The notes under the pieces were generated by a model. The model was given only the letters and a program-made list of their open reading frames with translations. It was not told the DNA's origin and did no database searches. DNA of 17,807 bases from CAZXEU01 sp964639665 (GTDB lineage Bacteria; Bacteroidota; Rhodothermia; Rhodothermales; Bin80): positions 1-17,807 of the forward strand of contig CAZXEU010000053.1 of assembly GCA_964639665.1 (NCBI GenBank), given 5' to 3'. Positions 16,489 through 17,807 of the stretch are shown here, piece by piece. Both the position numbers and the translations under genes were made by a program. Position 1 is the stretch's first letter, and each line of letters opens with the position of its first letter.

Positions 16489-16495
16489 AGCATTC

Positions 16496-16963
16496 ATGTA
16501 CAAGGAGCTGGCCGGTGAGATGGCTGCTGGAGCAGTGAGGATCGCCCTGGTGGTCAGCCGCTTCAATGCCCCGATTACGGAATCATTGCTCAAGGGAGCA
16601 TCGGATGCCCTGCAGCAACGCGGCGTTGCCGCCGATCACATGACCATCGTGAGATGTCCCGGTGCTTTCGAGATTCCCATGGTAGCCCAGCGGCTGGCCA
16701 ATTCGGGCAAGTACCATGCGGTAGTGTGCCTGGGCGCCGTAATTCGCGGGGCCACATACCATTTTGATATCATCTCCAATGAATTGGCCTCCGGCCTGAT
16801 GCGGATTTCGCTCGAAACGGGTGTTCCGGTCACGCTTGGAGTCATTACCACCGACACGGTGGAACAGGCCGTGGAGCGCTCGAGAGAGGGTCCAGGCAAC
16901 AAGGGCGCGGAAGCGGCCATTGCCGCGCTGGAGATGGCCGGTCTGCTCTCGAACCTGCCGTAA
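16496..16963 (+). CDS. ribH: 6,7-dimethyl-8-ribityllumazine synthase
   Basis: Penultimate enzyme of riboflavin synthesis, condensing 5-amino-6-ribitylamino-uracil with dihydroxybutanone phosphate. Family members assemble as pentamers or 60-mer capsids in the cytoplasm. It has 155 residues, standard length. Visible active-site features are SRFN (21-24), the PGAFEIP loop (55-61), GAVIRGATYHFD (80-91) with catalytic H89, the GVITTDTVEQA stretch (115-125), R128, and GNKGAEAA (134-141) with the phosphate-contacting region. The start is fixed by AAAGGAGG. No other rib gene and no FMN riboswitch are visible, so it stands apart from a riboflavin operon. The propeller gene starts 12 bp after it and is likely co-transcribed. 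Confidence 0.97.
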   Translation: MYKELAGEMAAGAVRIALVVSRFNAPITESLLKGASDALQQRGVAADHMTIVRCPGAFEIPMVAQRLANSGKYHAVVCLGAVIRGATYHFDIISNELASGLMRISLETGVPVTLGVITTDTVEQAVERSREGPGNKGAEAAIAALEMAGLLSNLP

Positions 16964-16975
16964 TTCAGTTTGCCT

Positions 16976-17807
16976 ATGACCAGGGTGCTGCCCTTTGCAA
17001 TGTACCTGGCCCTAGCACCTCAATTCGTGGGCCAGCTTTCCGCAATGCAGGCCGATCGGTGGACGGCTCACACTTCAGCTCGAAACGTTCGGGCCCTTGC
17101 TGTGGCCGAGGACATCGTGTGGGCAGCGACATCAGGTGGCGTCTTCAGCTACGATGTGACCTCGGGCGAGATCGTCCGCTATACCGTTACCGAGGGTCTA
17201 CATGACGTGCAGGCGGGAGCCATTGCCTTTGACGCACGCCGCGGCGTGGTCTGGACCGGGTACGTTGACGGCGTACTTGATGCTCTCGATGCCGGCACTG
17301 GTAATGTCACCACGTATTTCGACATCCAGCGAAGCCAGCGCTTTCCCTCTCCCGAGATAAATCGCCTTGCCCTACTCGGTGACTCATTGCTCGTGGCGAC
17401 GTCATTCGGTTTGGTAATATTCGATACGGAGCGGTTGGAAGTGCGCGACACCTACAGCCAGCTAGGCGCACTTCCGGCGGGTACGGCGGTCCGGGATCTG
17501 GTGATCGCGCCTCTGCCTGACGGCAGAAGAGGTATTTGGCTCGGGGCAGAAGGCGGCGTAGCCTACGCGGCGCTACAAGCCAGAAACCTGCAGGATCCCA
17601 ACGCCTGGCAGGTGGATTCGGCCGTACGGCCTTCCAGAATGGTAGAGACCATTGCTGCCTTTGATGGCCACATTTATGTGGGAACCGATCGGGGGCTGGG
17701 CCGCAGAGACTCGCCGACAGCCTATACTTCGCTGGGTATCACAACTCGAGCAATTACGGACCTGGCCGTACTTCCGGACCGGCTCCTGGCCATTGATGCC
17801 TTCAAGC
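16976..17807 (+). CDS. PorZ-like two-component-propeller protein (3' end cut off)
   Basis: First 277 codons of an exported beta-propeller protein. A probable signal peptide occupies about residues 1-26 (MTRVLPFAMYLALAP then a polar stretch). From residue 28 on there are repeated blade-like units, each with a hydrophobic strand followed by a Gly-rich turn: VWAATSGGVFSYD (48-60), VWTGYVDGVLDALD (92-105), LLVATSFGLVIFD (138-150), IWLGAEGGVAYA (187-198) and IYVGTDRGL (233-241). This order and the WTAHTS opening resemble PorZ, the surface propeller that delivers A-LPS to the type IX secretion attachment complex, and related T9SS-exported propellers. The C-terminal part, where a sorting domain would lie, is outside the window, so PorZ itself is not proven. 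The ATG at 16976 is 12 bp after ribH, with no clear Shine-Dalgarno. Confidence 0.8.
   Translation, partial: MTRVLPFAMYLALAPQFVGQLSAMQADRWTAHTSARNVRALAVAEDIVWAATSGGVFSYDVTSGEIVRYTVTEGLHDVQAGAIAFDARRGVVWTGYVDGVLDALDAGTGNVTTYFDIQRSQRFPSPEINRLALLGDSLLVATSFGLVIFDTERLEVRDTYSQLGALPAGTAVRDLVIAPLPDGRRGIWLGAEGGVAYAALQARNLQDPNAWQVDSAVRPSRMVETIAAFDGHIYVGTDRGLGRRDSPTAYTSLGITTRAITDLAVLPDRLLAIDAFK

Larger units (their letters stand above)
15143..16495. other. 1.35-kb region with no convincing intact gene
   Basis: Far longer than any other gap in the window. Open frames on both strands are short, overlap one another and match no family I know. The longest are minus 15565-16113, minus 15139-15525 and plus 15650-16165. 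The plus 15259-15441 frame is Cys-rich (60 residues), and the minus 16193-16399 frame encodes CEYCG and CPAGC; neither is recognisable. The minus strand shows scattered CxxC and two CxxCH motifs in changing frames (see the pseudogene entry). Also present are a 13-bp direct repeat, a 14-bp palindrome and the leader of ribH. No FMN riboswitch, tRNA, tmRNA or RNase P RNA core could be recognised. Confidence 0.6.

Noticed and set aside
15143..16495. FMN riboswitch, RNase P RNA or tmRNA in the gap
   Set aside because: None of their conserved core sequences could be found on either strand by eye.

Overview
This 17.8 kb stretch of bacterial chromosome, about 57% G+C by eye, carries eleven complete or nearly complete protein genes plus one truncated gene at each end. 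It most resembles a Rhodothermales/Rhodothermota or related Bacteroidota-type organism, probably marine or salt-tolerant. The signs are an E1 alpha/beta fused 2-oxoacid dehydrogenase, a PorZ-like propeller protein (a type IX secretion marker), two promoter candidates close to the Bacteroidota TTTG / TAnnTTTG pattern, and two neighbouring transporters of sodium-linked families. The taxonomic call is an inference; there is no rRNA gene here to confirm it.

Layout. On the minus strand, positions 1-4040 hold a response regulator (4040-3300), its probable sensor kinase (2999-1557) and the front two thirds of an E1 alpha/beta fusion (1410-1, cut by the window edge). A divergent intergenic region of about 320 bp follows, with a palindrome and a good plus-strand promoter candidate. 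On the plus strand, 4360-11867 is a tightly packed housekeeping run: pyrC (pyrimidine synthesis), ddl and murF (the D-Ala-D-Ala branch of peptidoglycan synthesis), nrnA (nanoRNA/pAp recycling), pepA (M17 aminopeptidase) and pdxA (vitamin B6). A second promoter candidate then leads into an AGCS sodium:amino-acid symporter carrying a roughly 100-residue insertion, followed 21 bp later by an NhaC-type Na+/H+ antiporter. The pair makes sense as sodium-driven uptake followed by sodium export.

Positions 15143-16495 are the least explained part: 1353 bp with no convincing intact gene. The minus strand there has an excess of CxxC triplets in shifting frames, including two intact CxxCH haem-binding motifs and near misses (CPACR, CRNSH). 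This looks like a possible decayed multihaem c-type cytochrome, but the call is tentative. After it come ribH, with a textbook Shine-Dalgarno sequence, and the first 277 codons of a PorZ-like propeller protein.

I see no CRISPR array, insertion sequence, integrase, tRNA or rRNA, and no clear new defence or mobile system. Most of the window is ordinary core genome. The points worth a second look are the gap at 15143-16495, the AGCS insertion, the compact MurF, and the propeller gene following ribH.
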